DNA from: Nonomuraea turkmeniaca
Lineage (GTDB): Bacteria > Actinomycetota > Actinomycetes > Streptosporangiales > Streptosporangiaceae
Length of the DNA stretch: 35,638 bases
Direction of reading: 5' to 3'
Assembly: GCF_005889735.1 (NCBI RefSeq)
Contig: NZ_VCKY01000102.1
Span: forward strand, 1 to 35,638
Part shown: positions 7,148-15,521 of the stretch, in pieces
Position numbering within the stretch: the stretch's first letter is position 1
Layout of the letters: each line of letters begins with the position of its first letter
Notes under the pieces: generated by a model
The model's database searches: none
Seen by the model: only the letters and a program-made list of their open reading frames with translations
Told to the model about the DNA's origin: nothing
Made by a program: the position numbers and the translations under genes

Positions 7148-7396
7148 TCAGGAGCCGTCGATCTCGCCGACCGCGCCGGGATAGTCGGCCTGACCGTCGA
7201 TGTTGCCGAAGTCCTGCCAGCCGCCCGGCCCGCGAATCGTGTGGTACGGAGTACCGGCGGCGTTGACGGCGAAGACGTGGAGCCGCCCGTCGGGCAGACC
7301 CGCCACGCCCGTGTGCCGGACCGCGCCGATGTCGCGTGATAGAGCTTGAGAGCGCCACCCTGCGCCCTTCAGTAAGGTCGCTGCCCTCTGCTGCAG
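7148..7396 (-). pseudogene. C-terminal fragment of a tectonin/PLL-like beta-propeller protein
   Basis: About 80 codons ending at a TGA (7148-7150) encode one propeller repeat: GLPDGRLHVFAVNAAGTPYH, then TIRGPGGWQDFGNIDGQ and YPGAVGEID. Such repeats ('DG.L.VFAVN..G..YHT.R....W..FG.I.G') occur in tandem in secreted lectin-like actinomycete proteins. Only one repeat survives, and it is fused in frame to an unrelated response-regulator piece, so it cannot be an intact gene. Confidence 0.6.
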
Positions 7397-7474
7397 CGCC
7401 TCGATCATGCGGGTGGTCACCCGGGACGGCCCGTTCTGCCGGGTGATGCGGCGGGTCGCCTCGATGCCGTCCAT
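7397..7474 (-). pseudogene. Fragment of a response-regulator receiver domain
   Basis: The minus-strand frame begins MDGIEATRRITRQNGPSRV, the helix-3/beta-4 stretch that follows the phospho-acceptor aspartate in NarL/LuxR-type receiver domains ('MDGIEATRRIT....TRVLVLT'). The phospho-aspartate part before it and everything after it are missing; it runs straight into the tectonin-like remnant. Confidence 0.5.
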
Positions 7475-7727
7475 GCGGTGTTCGCCGGGTGGCGTGCGGC
7501 GCCTTGTCCTTCGACCGGCTACTCATGCAGCGAGAGAACGTCTGCACCAGTTCGTGGGCTTCCAGCCACTTTTCCACCGCTACGTTTCAGGCGGTGACGG
7601 CACTCGTGCCCGGGGTCGCCTTCGCTCCAGGCCGTCCTCACGACGCCGTCCATCCAGGCACTCCGACCACCGCTGTCAGCCGCCAGCATCGCTCCGCGCG
7701 AAGGACGGCCACAGCAGGCAACCTTCG

Positions 7728-7841
7728 TCAGCGGCGACGCCGACGGCGACGGCTGTTCTCCGCACCGTTACTGTCCTCCGGATCCGGAAGCAGGAATCGG
7801 AACAGGCGCAGACGGATGGGCTGGTAGCGCTGGATCAGCAT
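7728..7841 (-). CDS. Possible 37-residue small protein with polyarginine tail
   Basis: A short open frame begins with ATG at 7841, preceded by a purine-rich GAGGGGGAGCA, and ends with TGA at 7728-7730. The product starts MLIQRYQPIRLRLFRFLL, has a short acidic/polar middle (PDPEDSNGAEN) and ends in seven consecutive arginines. The amphipathic cationic start and arginine tail could bind nucleic acid or membranes. I recognise no family. It lies in decayed DNA and may be chance; the usable ribosome-binding site is the main support. Confidence 0.25.
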   Translation of the reverse strand: MLIQRYQPIRLRLFRFLLPDPEDSNGAENSRRRRRRR

Positions 7842-8805
7842 TGCTCCCCCTCATGGACCGGAGTGGCATCCAGTCGATGTGCGTCCTTTCACGTTCTGAC
7901 CTCGTGCCCACGCTACCGGCGGTCTGCTTCGAGGAAGCCTCCCCAAAGGCCTCTAACCTGCGTTTTTGCCGGAGCGGGCGGCAGTAGGCGGATCTTGTTC
8001 TGATTGGACTCCGTGCGTTGGCCGTGAGCTTGCCAACGTCGTTGATTCTGGCTGTGCTGATCCCCTGGCCTTCGGTGCGGCCTGCTCTGCGCCGCCCGGT
8101 GGCGGGGATTACCCCTTGCCTGCGCGCAATCCTTATGACTTTGCTGGTTCATGCCCTCCTGCCGCCGCTGGCAGCCAGACGCACCAGTGGACGCCTGTCC
8201 GCACCGAGCCGCCAGCTACGTACAGCGCGTCAAATGCTTTGAAACCGGCGCATCAGCGCGCTGCGACACCTTCTCCAGAGACAATCTGATCAGGCCAAGG
8301 TGGTTTTTAACGTCGGGTCCGACGGGAGGACCAGATCGCACCAATGGCACACCGGGGGCACGGATACGGCGCCGAGGCCCGCACTGCATACGTCGACGGC
8401 AATGCCAGGGGCCAGTTCTGACGGCCGACGCGGTGACACTCGGCGAGCGCGATCGCCTGGCCGCCGCCTTGAGGACGTCGAGCGGTCGACGACCAAGGGG
8501 GCCACGACCGTCGGCATCGTGCCGCCCGACGACGTGGAGGATGACCGTGGCCGCGCTGACACGACGGCGCTGCAGCGCGTGTGGATCTGTACCGGGCCCG
8601 GCACTGGGGTGGCTGTCACCCGGGGCAAAGTAGCTCTGCGTAAACGGCCTTCGCGGTAGTTCATCGGCGGAGGCCGCTTGAGGCGGGGAAAGGTAACGGA
8701 CTGTTGCATACGAGTCCGCCATGCCGCGATCACGGCTGTGTTGTCCCGGAAACGGGGCCTGGTCAGCGTTGTCGAAGACCAGGCCGCAGGGTGACGAAGC
8801 CGGTG
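7842..8805. other. No recognisable gene
   Basis: Open frames occur on both strands (for example 7966-8289 plus, 8290-8733 minus) but none has family-like motifs, a convincing start, or the strong third-position GC bias seen in the intact genes. 8290-8700 contains long overlapping frames on both strands, as expected from GC-rich DNA. It most likely represents further eroded sequence continuous with the remnants at 6811-7474. Confidence 0.4.
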
Positions 8806-9186
8806 TCAGTCCCCGGCCGCGCGCTCGCGTTCGCTGTTGATGCGCAACGCCTCGGCGAGTTGGTCTTCCAAGATGATGATCCGGCAGGCGGCTTCCACAG
8901 GCGTGCCCTGGTCGACCAGCTCCCGGGCTCGGGCCGCCAGCCGAAGCTGGTAGCGAGAGTACCGGCGGTGGCCACCGCCGGAGCGTTTCGGCTCGATCAG
9001 TTTGGCAGCGCCTAGAGCTCGCAGGAACGTGGGAGTGACCTGGAGCATCTCCGCGGCCGCGCCCATGCTGTAGGCGGGGTAGTCCTCATCATCGAACGGG
9101 TCTTCCGCCCGGTGGTCAGCGCTGGCTGCGGTCCCGGCGGCGCGAACGTGCTTGTCGCCGCTGCCAGCTAGGTGGGTTTGATCCAT
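8806..9186 (-). CDS. MerR-family (truncated) helix-turn-helix regulator
   Basis: A 126-residue regulator. After a polar 35-residue N-terminus comes YSMGAAAEMLQVTPTFLRAL and then GGGHRRYSRYQL, the winged helix-turn-helix of MerR proteins. A helical tail (ARELVDQGTPVEAACRIIIL, then EDQLAEALRI) forms a short coiled coil. There is no effector domain. Such short MerR proteins are common in Streptomyces relatives, where they often lie near cold-shock genes; none is here. The ATG at 9186 was chosen over the GTG at 9192 because AAGGG lies 5-6 bases before the ATG but touches the GTG. It is a single gene with unknown targets. Confidence 0.88.
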   Translation of the reverse strand: MDQTHLAGSGDKHVRAAGTAASADHRAEDPFDDEDYPAYSMGAAAEMLQVTPTFLRALGAAKLIEPKRSGGGHRRYSRYQLRLAARARELVDQGTPVEAACRIIILEDQLAEALRINSERERAAGD

Positions 9187-10019
9187 AGACACCCTTCATC
9201 ACGCGAACATGGGGCCCCGGCGCCTGTCGCACCGGGACCCCGAAGAGGTTCAACACCATCTACCGGCCATCTGGCCGGCTTACTGTCGTCCGCATCCGCC
9301 GTACTGCGCGGCGGTGATGCGGGGATCGCGGATTCGTGACCGTAGACCACCTTCCAATCGTGTGGAACTGCGGTACCCGAGCGGCGAGACTCAGCCGGCG
9401 CGGGCGATCCTGATGGCGTTCAACACTCCCTTCCCTATCTTCTGGACTGGCGTCCACTTCCTCTCGGCAGCGCGTCCACGATCTGGGCCCCTTACCACTG
9501 CGCTGGCCCGTCACGTCCGACCTTCTGCCTCAACTCCCTTACTTCATCCTCATTCCGGGCAGTTCATCGTGGTGCTACTTCTTCTGCTGCCCGGTGGATC
9601 CGTTCCTTGCTATGCCAGAAACACTAGCGCCATCGGGCGCAAATGTCTACTACGGCGATGGCAGATTTCCAGCATCCGCTGCGGCAGTCTTCCTGGGGCG
9701 GCGATGAGACCGCGATCGACACCCACGAGGGCAAGCTGCATCCGGCCACGGTCGAAGGCCTCTGGCCCATCCGGGCGATGACCCGCGCCTGTCCCCCACC
9801 GACCTCCAGGTCGTAGTGGTGCGGGCCACGCGGCACCCCATCCCTGGTTCGTGCGAGCCGAGGACCGAACGAGCAAGGTCAGGGTGGCAGCCGCCAGGGC
9901 GGCACGACGCGCAGTGGTCACAGGGGGTCGCTTTCCTGAGGGAGACCGGGCCGTGGCGGTTTCCGCAGTCGCCGCGGAGTCGGGGGCGAGGTGCCCTCAC
10001 TGTAGGAAGGCCGCTGAAT
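9187..10019. other. No recognisable gene
   Basis: This 830-bp stretch lacks any supported gene. 9400-9600 is pyrimidine-rich on the plus strand with no hint of coding bias. Around 9660-9990 open frames exist on both strands but show no motif I recognise. The promoter of the divergently transcribed MerR-like gene should lie just after 9187; I could not pick it. Confidence 0.4.
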
Positions 10020-10021
10020 TA

Positions 10022-10086
10022 GCGTCAATGGCTTTCCTTAATATTTCTTTCATGGATTGACGCAATCGGAAACCCCGCCGTAGCCT
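10022..10086 (+). promoter_or_regulatory. Promoter and candidate operator of the sugar ABC operon
   Basis: TTGACG (10057-10062), an 18-base spacer and TAGCCT (10081-10086) form a plausible housekeeping promoter, with an AT-rich patch upstream (10032-10050). GCGTCAAT (10022-10029) is repeated in exact inverted form as ATTGACGC (10056-10063), 26 bases apart. GATTG-ACG-CAATC (10055-10067) forms a second small dyad over the -35 element. The ROK-family regulator encoded at the end of the operon is the obvious candidate to bind here (inference). Confidence 0.5.
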
Positions 10087-10119
10087 CCTGGCAACCCCCC
10101 GTGTGAAGGGCAACGATTG

Positions 10120-11421
10120 ATGATTTCCAGAAGAGACATGCTGCGCACCGCCGGACTGACCGGACTCGGTCTGGCCGTGGCCGCCTGTGGACGTGGTTTC
10201 GGCGGAGGCGGCAGCGAGGCCGCCTCCGGCAAGATCGAGCTGAACATGGTCTGGTGGGGCGACGCTTTCCGCGCCCAGAAGACCCAGGCCGCGCTCGACC
10301 TGTTCATGAAGGCCAACCCGGGCATCACCGTCAATACCGAGTACCAGGACAGCGGCCCCTACAAGGACAAGCTGGCCACCCGCTTCGCCGCCGGCAATCC
10401 GCCGGACCTGATGATGATGCGCATGGACAGCCTGCGGGAGTACGCCGACCGCAAGTCGCTCCTCAACCTCAATGACCACACGGGCATCGTGGACACCACC
10501 AACCTCAGCCAGGCCGCGGCGAGCCTCACCAAGGTCGGCGACGCCGTCTACGGCATCCCCTCGGGCCTCAACGCGATCGGCTACATCGTCAACAAGACGA
10601 TCATCGACCAGTACGGCGTGACCATCCCCGACGGCGCCACCTGGACCTGGCAGGATCTGGCCACGTTCGCCAAGGAGATCACCGACAAGAGCGGGAAGAA
10701 GGTCTACGGCACCCTGGTCGACCCGGCGACCCTGGCCAATCTGGTCGTCTACGTCTCCCAGCAGGGCGAGGACCTCTTCACCGCAGACGGCAAGTTCGGC
10801 GTCAGCGAGGCCACGCTGACCAAGTGGTTCCAGATGTTCGAGGACATGCGGAAGGAGGGAGGCTTCCCACCCGCGGGGTTCGTCGAAACGATCGGTTCCT
10901 CGCCCGACCAGTCCTACATCGCCAAGGGCTCCATCGCATCGCAGATCATCCCGAGCAACGGTTTCCTCGGCTACAACAAGGTCTCCGGCGGCAACCTGGT
11001 GCTGCTGGGCATCCCCGGCGAGGCCACCGCCAAGCGGCGGGGCACGAACATCGGCACCCCGGCGCTGTGGTCGATCGCCGCGGCCTCCAAGCATCCGAAG
11101 GAGGCGCTGCAGCTGCTCGACTTCCTCATCAACGACGTGGAGGCCAACAAGGCCATGGGCACCACCCGGGGCGTTCCCGCCAGCACTGTCGTCGCCGACG
11201 CGATCAAGCCGACGCTGGAGAAGGACGACCAGGTGGCCACCGACTATCTGATCGGCCTGCAGAAGCAGACACTGGTCGCCGTTCCGCCCTACCCCAAGGG
11301 CGCCAGCGGCATCCAGGACGAACTCACCGCGGTCGCTCCCGAGGTCGAACATGGGCGGCTGACCCCGGCCGAGGCCGCCAAGAAGGTCATCGAGGCGGCG
11401 ACGAAGGCCCTGTCGCAGTGA
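10120..11421 (+). CDS. Family-1 sugar-binding lipoprotein of a CUT1-type ABC transporter
   Basis: A 433-residue extracellular solute-binding protein. The N-terminus has a twin-arginine signal (SRRDMLRTAG) and a lipobox ending in VAAC with Cys at about residue 23, so it is Tat-exported and lipid-anchored. The mature part follows the SBP_bac_1 pattern: LNMVWWGDAFRAQKTQAAL, a FMKANPGITVNTEYQ strand, GNPPDLMMM, and YGIPSGLNAIGYIVNK. It should capture a mono- or oligosaccharide; the identity cannot be read from sequence. The ATG at 10120 has GAAGGG about 9 bases upstream; TTG at 10117 is an alternative. It is the first gene of the operon; its stop overlaps the permease start. Confidence 0.93.
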   Translation: MISRRDMLRTAGLTGLGLAVAACGRGFGGGGSEAASGKIELNMVWWGDAFRAQKTQAALDLFMKANPGITVNTEYQDSGPYKDKLATRFAAGNPPDLMMMRMDSLREYADRKSLLNLNDHTGIVDTTNLSQAAASLTKVGDAVYGIPSGLNAIGYIVNKTIIDQYGVTIPDGATWTWQDLATFAKEITDKSGKKVYGTLVDPATLANLVVYVSQQGEDLFTADGKFGVSEATLTKWFQMFEDMRKEGGFPPAGFVETIGSSPDQSYIAKGSIASQIIPSNGFLGYNKVSGGNLVLLGIPGEATAKRRGTNIGTPALWSIAAASKHPKEALQLLDFLINDVEANKAMGTTRGVPASTVVADAIKPTLEKDDQVATDYLIGLQKQTLVAVPPYPKGASGIQDELTAVAPEVEHGRLTPAEAAKKVIEAATKALSQ

Positions 11422-12353
11422 CGCTCACGTCTGTGAAGGACCCGGCCGTGTCCGAGGCGCCGGTTTCGCCACCCAAGGCGGCGAAACCCCCTCAGGACCG
11501 GTCGGGTTACCTGTTCATCCTCCCCTGGTTCATCGGGATGGCCTTCACGATCATCCCGTTCTTCGCCTCGCTCTACCTCGCTTTCACCGACTACAACCTG
11601 CTGAACGTGCCGAACTGGATCGGCCTGGAGAACTTCGCCGAGATGTTCTCCGATGACACGTGGTGGCAGTCGGTCAAGGTCACGTTCATCTACACCTTCG
11701 TCTCGGTGCCGCTCTCGCTGGCCGCCGCGCTGGGCGTCGCCATGCTCCTCAACCGGGGCGTGCGAGGCCTGCCGGTCTACCGGGCGATCTTCTACCTGCC
11801 CTCGCTGCTGGGCGGCAGCGTGGCGCTGGTGCTGCTGTGGCGCTACATCTTCGGCCTCAACGGCATCGTCAACGCCTTCCTCGGCTTCTTCGGCATCGAC
11901 AAGATCAGCTGGACGTCCGACCCGGACCACGCCCTCACCACGCTGATCATCCTGCACATCTGGACGTTCGGCTCCCCCATGGTGATCTTCCTGGCCGGCC
12001 TGAAGCAGATCCCGTCGATGTACTACGAGGCCGCCGCGATCGACGGGGCGAACAAGTGGCAGCAGTTCCGCAAGATCACGCTGCCGCTGCTCAGCCCGAT
12101 CATCTTCTTCAACCTGATCCAGTCGCTGATCTCCTCGTTCCAGACCTTCACACAGGGGTTCATCTTCAGCGGAGGCAAGGGCGGGCCGGCCAACTCCACG
12201 ATGTTCTACAACCTCTACCTGTACAAGCAGGGGTTCGAGCAGTTCCACATGGGCTACGCCTCGGCGATGGCCTGGATGCTGCTGATCATCATCGCGGCGT
12301 TCACCGGCCTCAACTTCCTCCTGGCCAAGCGGTGGGTGCACTATGACAACTGA
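11418..12353 (+). CDS. Sugar ABC transporter permease (MalF/UgpA type)
   Basis: A 311-residue inner-membrane protein with six predicted membrane helices starting near residue 30 (YLFILPWFIGMAFTIIPF). The cytoplasmic loop that docks the ATPase is clear: YYEAAAIDGANKWQQFRKIT then LPLLSP, at about residues 200-230. The GTG start at 11418 overlaps the binding-protein stop (GTGA). The polar, proline-rich 25-residue N-terminus is typical of actinobacterial MalF homologues. It partners with the next permease. No ATPase gene is in the operon, so a shared MsiK-type ATPase encoded elsewhere is presumed. Confidence 0.95.
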   Translation: MTLTSVKDPAVSEAPVSPPKAAKPPQDRSGYLFILPWFIGMAFTIIPFFASLYLAFTDYNLLNVPNWIGLENFAEMFSDDTWWQSVKVTFIYTFVSVPLSLAAALGVAMLLNRGVRGLPVYRAIFYLPSLLGGSVALVLLWRYIFGLNGIVNAFLGFFGIDKISWTSDPDHALTTLIILHIWTFGSPMVIFLAGLKQIPSMYYEAAAIDGANKWQQFRKITLPLLSPIIFFNLIQSLISSFQTFTQGFIFSGGKGGPANSTMFYNLYLYKQGFEQFHMGYASAMAWMLLIIIAAFTGLNFLLAKRWVHYDN

Positions 12354-13206
12354 CGAGAGCTACCTCGAGCGCGTCGGCAACTCCCGCCGCAAGCGCTTCA
12401 CCAAACACCTGCTGCTCTGCCTGGTCAGCATCGTCATGCTCTACCCGTTGCTGTGGCTGGTGTCCAGTTCGCTCAAACCGTCCGGGATCGTCTTCAAGGA
12501 CCTCTCGCTCTGGCCCGCCGAGTGGGACTTCTCCAACTACACCGAGGGCTGGACGGCCCTGCAGTTCCCCTTCGACCTCTACCTGGTCAACTCGGTCGTC
12601 ATCGTCGTGCTGAGCATCATAGGAAACCTGCTGTCATGCTCGCTGGCCGCCTACGCCTTCGCCCGGCTCAACTTCCGTGGCCGCAAGCTGTTCTTCGCGC
12701 TGACGCTCGGCACGATGATGCTCCCCGGTCACGTGCTGCTGGTCCCGCAGTACATCGTCTTCGCGAAACTGGGCTGGCTCAACACCTACTTCCCGCTGAT
12801 CGTGCCGAACTTCCTGGCCACCAGCGCGTTCTACATCTTCCTGATGGTGCAGTTCATCCGCTCCCTGCCCAAGGAGTTGGACGAGGCGGCCCGCATCGAC
12901 GGCGCGGGCACGTTCCGGATCTTCTGGAGCGTGATCCTGCCGCTGTGCAAGCCCGCCTTCGCCACCACGGCGATCTTCACCTTCATCTCGACCTGGAACG
13001 AGTTCTTCTCTCCCCTGCTCTACCTGACCGAGCAGGAGCTCTACACCGTGCCGCTGGCGGTGCGCCAGTTCATCGACTCCGAGGGACAGTCCCAGTGGGG
13101 GCAGATGTTCGCCATGTCGTTCGTCTCCCTCGCCCCGGTCATCGGGTTCTTCATCGCCGGCCAGAAGTACCTGGTCAAGGGCATCGCCACCACCGGATTG
13201 AAGTAG
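12343..13206 (+). CDS. Sugar ABC transporter permease (MalG/UgpE type)
   Basis: A 287-residue membrane protein, second half of the permease pair. It has an initial helix at about residues 23-42 and a long periplasm-side loop (SSLKPSGIVFKDLSLWP), as usual in MalG homologues. The EAA loop is DEAARIDGAGTFRIFWSVIL then PLCKP. It ends with GQKYLVKGIATTGLK, the typical C-terminus of this subgroup. Its ATG overlaps the end of the preceding permease gene by 11 bases, and the next gene begins directly after its TAG. Confidence 0.95.
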   Translation: MTTDESYLERVGNSRRKRFTKHLLLCLVSIVMLYPLLWLVSSSLKPSGIVFKDLSLWPAEWDFSNYTEGWTALQFPFDLYLVNSVVIVVLSIIGNLLSCSLAAYAFARLNFRGRKLFFALTLGTMMLPGHVLLVPQYIVFAKLGWLNTYFPLIVPNFLATSAFYIFLMVQFIRSLPKELDEAARIDGAGTFRIFWSVILPLCKPAFATTAIFTFISTWNEFFSPLLYLTEQELYTVPLAVRQFIDSEGQSQWGQMFAMSFVSLAPVIGFFIAGQKYLVKGIATTGLK

Positions 13207-14616
13207 ATGAAACGCTATTCCTTCGTCGGGACCGGCTCGCGCGCCCAGATGTACCTGGCCGCCCTGCTCGGCCCCTACGCCGGCCTCGGCCGTCCGGTGG
13301 CCTTCTGCGACACCAACGAGGTGCGCATGGCCTACTACGACCGGATCGTCGGCACCCCACTGCCGCACTACCTGCCCGACGCCTACGACGAGATGCTCGA
13401 ACAGAGCGACGTCGTCTTCGTCACCTCCCGCGACGACACGCACGCCGATTACGTGAGCCGTGCGCTGCTGGCGGGGGTGGACGTGGTGGTGGAGAAGCCC
13501 ATGACCATCGACCTGGCCGGGGTGCGGCAGATCCACGACGCGCTCCAGGCCGGTACGTCGGAGCTGACGGTCACCTTCAACTACCGCTACTCCCCGCGCA
13601 ACGCGCTCATGCGGCAGCTCATCGCCGACGGGGAGATCGGCGAGGTCACCTCCGTCACCTTCGAGTGGTGCCTGGACACCGTGCACGGCGCCGACTATTT
13701 CCGCCGCTGGCACCGCGACAAGGCCGCCTCGGGCGGGCTGCTGGTGCACAAGGCCACTCACCACTTCGACCTGGTCAACTGGTGGCTGGGCGACCGCCCC
13801 GAGGTGGTCTTCGCCCGCGGCGGGCTACGCTTCTACGGCCCCGACAACGCCCGCCGCCGCGGCCTGGGCGCCCGGCCCGCGCGCGGCCTCATCGACGGCG
13901 ACCCGTTCTCCCTGGACCTGGCCTCGGACGAGAAGCTCCGCGAGCTCTACCGGGACGGCGAGCACCTGGACGGCTACATCCGCGACCGCGACGTCTTCTC
14001 CGACGGCATCACCATCGAGGACAACCTCAACGTGGTGGTCGGCTATCGGGGCGGCGCGTCGATGTCCTACACCCTGCACGCGCACTGCCCGTGGGAGGGC
14101 TACCGCGTCGCGATCAACGGTACGGCGGGGCGCATCGAACTCGACGTGGTCGAGCGGCCCCACGTCTCACCCGCGGACGCCTCCTCGACGATCGGCGCGG
14201 CCACCGCCGCCTCGAAGGTGGCCGTCGCCTCCGAGGTGGCCGTCGCCTCCAAGGTGGCCGTCGCCTTGGCCGAGACGGAGGCCGAACCGGCCGACGTCCT
14301 GGACCCGAGCGCCCTGTCCGAGAGCGAAAGTGCCGTGGCTGACGGGGGACACCGGCAACGTGGCTCGCGTCTGCTGCTGCAGCGCCACTGGGAGCCCGCG
14401 GTCGAGGTGCCCATCCCCGAAGGCGCGGGCGGCCACGGCGGCGGGGACGCCATGCTCCTGCACGACCTCTTTCGCGGTCCCTCCGGAGACCGGCTGAGCA
14501 GGCACGCCGGGTTCGCCGACGGCGCCGCGAGTGTGCTGGTCGGCGTTGCGGGCAACGAGTCGCTGCGCACCGGCAGGGCGGTCTATCTGGACGAGCTGGG
14601 ATTGCCATTGCCATGA
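13207..14616 (+). CDS. Gfo/Idh/MocA-family NAD(P)-dependent oxidoreductase with repeat-bearing insertion
   Basis: A 469-residue sugar oxidoreductase. The Rossmann domain opens with FVGTGSRAQMY (residues 7-17). The family motif E96-K97-P98 sits in VVVEKPMTID, and the substrate-side block SGGLLVHKATHHFDLVNWWL (about 176-195) carries the catalytic-type histidines. It would oxidise or epimerise the sugar delivered by the transporter. The usual length is 330-430 residues; the excess comes from a low-complexity insertion at about 330-390, containing a hexapeptide repeat (K/E-V-A-V-A-S) and an acidic/serine stretch. The homologous fold resumes at AMLLHDLFRG. The start codon directly abuts the permease stop; the end overlaps a possible start of the next gene. 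Confidence 0.9.
   Translation: MKRYSFVGTGSRAQMYLAALLGPYAGLGRPVAFCDTNEVRMAYYDRIVGTPLPHYLPDAYDEMLEQSDVVFVTSRDDTHADYVSRALLAGVDVVVEKPMTIDLAGVRQIHDALQAGTSELTVTFNYRYSPRNALMRQLIADGEIGEVTSVTFEWCLDTVHGADYFRRWHRDKAASGGLLVHKATHHFDLVNWWLGDRPEVVFARGGLRFYGPDNARRRGLGARPARGLIDGDPFSLDLASDEKLRELYRDGEHLDGYIRDRDVFSDGITIEDNLNVVVGYRGGASMSYTLHAHCPWEGYRVAINGTAGRIELDVVERPHVSPADASSTIGAATAASKVAVASEVAVASKVAVALAETEAEPADVLDPSALSESESAVADGGHRQRGSRLLLQRHWEPAVEVPIPEGAGGHGGGDAMLLHDLFRGPSGDRLSRHAGFADGAASVLVGVAGNESLRTGRAVYLDELGLPLP
14209..14262 (+). repeat. Three tandem 18-bp repeats inside the oxidoreductase gene
   Basis: Three in-frame copies of an 18-base unit (GCCTCCGAGGTGGCCGTC and one- to two-base variants) lie at 14209-14226, 14227-14244 and 14245-14262, with a decayed fourth beginning at 14263. 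They encode A-S-K/E-V-A-V. The unit length keeps the frame, so replication slippage would lengthen or shorten the linker without breaking the gene. Confidence 0.9.
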
Positions 14617-14687
14617 CCCCCGCCCTGCTCGTGGCGGCACCGCTCGGGGACTACGCTCATAATCCCCGGATGCGAAAAGGCGGCGAG

Positions 14688-15521
14688 ATGGCCACGGAAG
14701 TGCTGCGGCTGGATGGACGAGAGGTGGCCTCCTATGTCTGGCAGCCGAAGGCGCCCGCTTCCAGTTCACCGCGCCCCTTCCTGCATCCCGTACGCACCCT
14801 GGCCGGCCGTACCGTGACCGACGCCGTGCCCGACTCCCACCCGCACCAGTTCGGGATCGGCGTGGCCTTCCCCGACCTCGACGGGGTCAACTTCTGGGGC
14901 GGGCGCACCTTCGTGACCGGTCACGGGCCGGCCTGGCTCGACAATCACGGCAGCCAGCGGCACGAACGCTGGCTGGGCCGCAGCGAGACCTCACTCTCGC
15001 ACGCGCTGCGCTGGCTGGGGCCCGACGACGGGCTGCTGCTGCACGAGCGGCGGACGATCACCTGCACGCCGGTCGACGGGCCATTCCACGGGGCCGTCTG
15101 GTCGCTGGCCGTACGGACCCAGCTGACCAACGGCGCCGAGCGGGCCCTGGTGATGCGGAGTTCGGCGGCCAAGGGCCGGGTCGGCGCGGGCTACGGCGGC
15201 TTCTTCTGGCGCGGGCCGAACGTCACCGGCGCCGCCGTGTTCAGCGCCGCGGGCGAAGGCGTGGAGCCCGTGCACGGCCGGAGCGCCGCCTGGGTCGCCG
15301 TCGCCGCCCCGGAGTGGACCCTGGTCTTCCGGCCCGGCGACGAGGACACCGCCCAGGATCCGTGGTTCGTCCGGGCCCGCGACTACCTCGGCGTCGGCTC
15401 CTGCGTGGCCTGGGCGGAGCCGCTGGTGCTGGAGCCGGGCGAGGCGATCTCCCGCACCGTGGTCGTCCTGGTGGCCGACGGCCGCCTCACGGCCGAAGAC
15501 GTGGCCCGGCTGGCGACATGA
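14688..15521 (+). CDS. DUF6807 (PmoA-like) family protein
   Basis: A 277-residue cytosolic protein of the DUF6807 family, often labelled 'PmoA' although unrelated to membrane methane monooxygenase. Recognisable blocks are RPFLHPVRTLAGRTVT, DSHPHQFGIGVAF and VNFWGGRTF, with the histidines of H-P-H-Q expected to line the active site of a beta-sandwich. Members occur beside sugar oxidoreductases and ABC transporters, as here; their chemistry is unknown and may be sugar isomerisation or hydrolysis. I chose ATG 14688 because AAAAGG lies 7 bases upstream and the domain begins there. ATG 14613, overlapping the previous stop, and ATG 14670 are in-frame alternatives. Its stop overlaps the ROK gene start. 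Confidence 0.8.
   Translation: MATEVLRLDGREVASYVWQPKAPASSSPRPFLHPVRTLAGRTVTDAVPDSHPHQFGIGVAFPDLDGVNFWGGRTFVTGHGPAWLDNHGSQRHERWLGRSETSLSHALRWLGPDDGLLLHERRTITCTPVDGPFHGAVWSLAVRTQLTNGAERALVMRSSAAKGRVGAGYGGFFWRGPNVTGAAVFSAAGEGVEPVHGRSAAWVAVAAPEWTLVFRPGDEDTAQDPWFVRARDYLGVGSCVAWAEPLVLEPGEAISRTVVVLVADGRLTAEDVARLAT

Noticed and set aside
7966..8289. A 107-codon plus-strand frame
   Set aside because: Weak third-position GC bias, no ribosome site, no recognisable motif; it overlaps other equally open frames.
9851..10060. Plus-strand frame with a C-x2-C pair (CPHCRKA) that could suggest a zinc ribbon
   Set aside because: Only one C-x2-C pair, an arginine-rich shadow-like context, and it runs into the promoter of the sugar operon.
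12453..14342. A 629-codon plus-strand frame overlapping the second permease and the oxidoreductase
   Set aside because: Low-complexity His/Arg/Pro-rich translation, out of frame with two well-supported genes.
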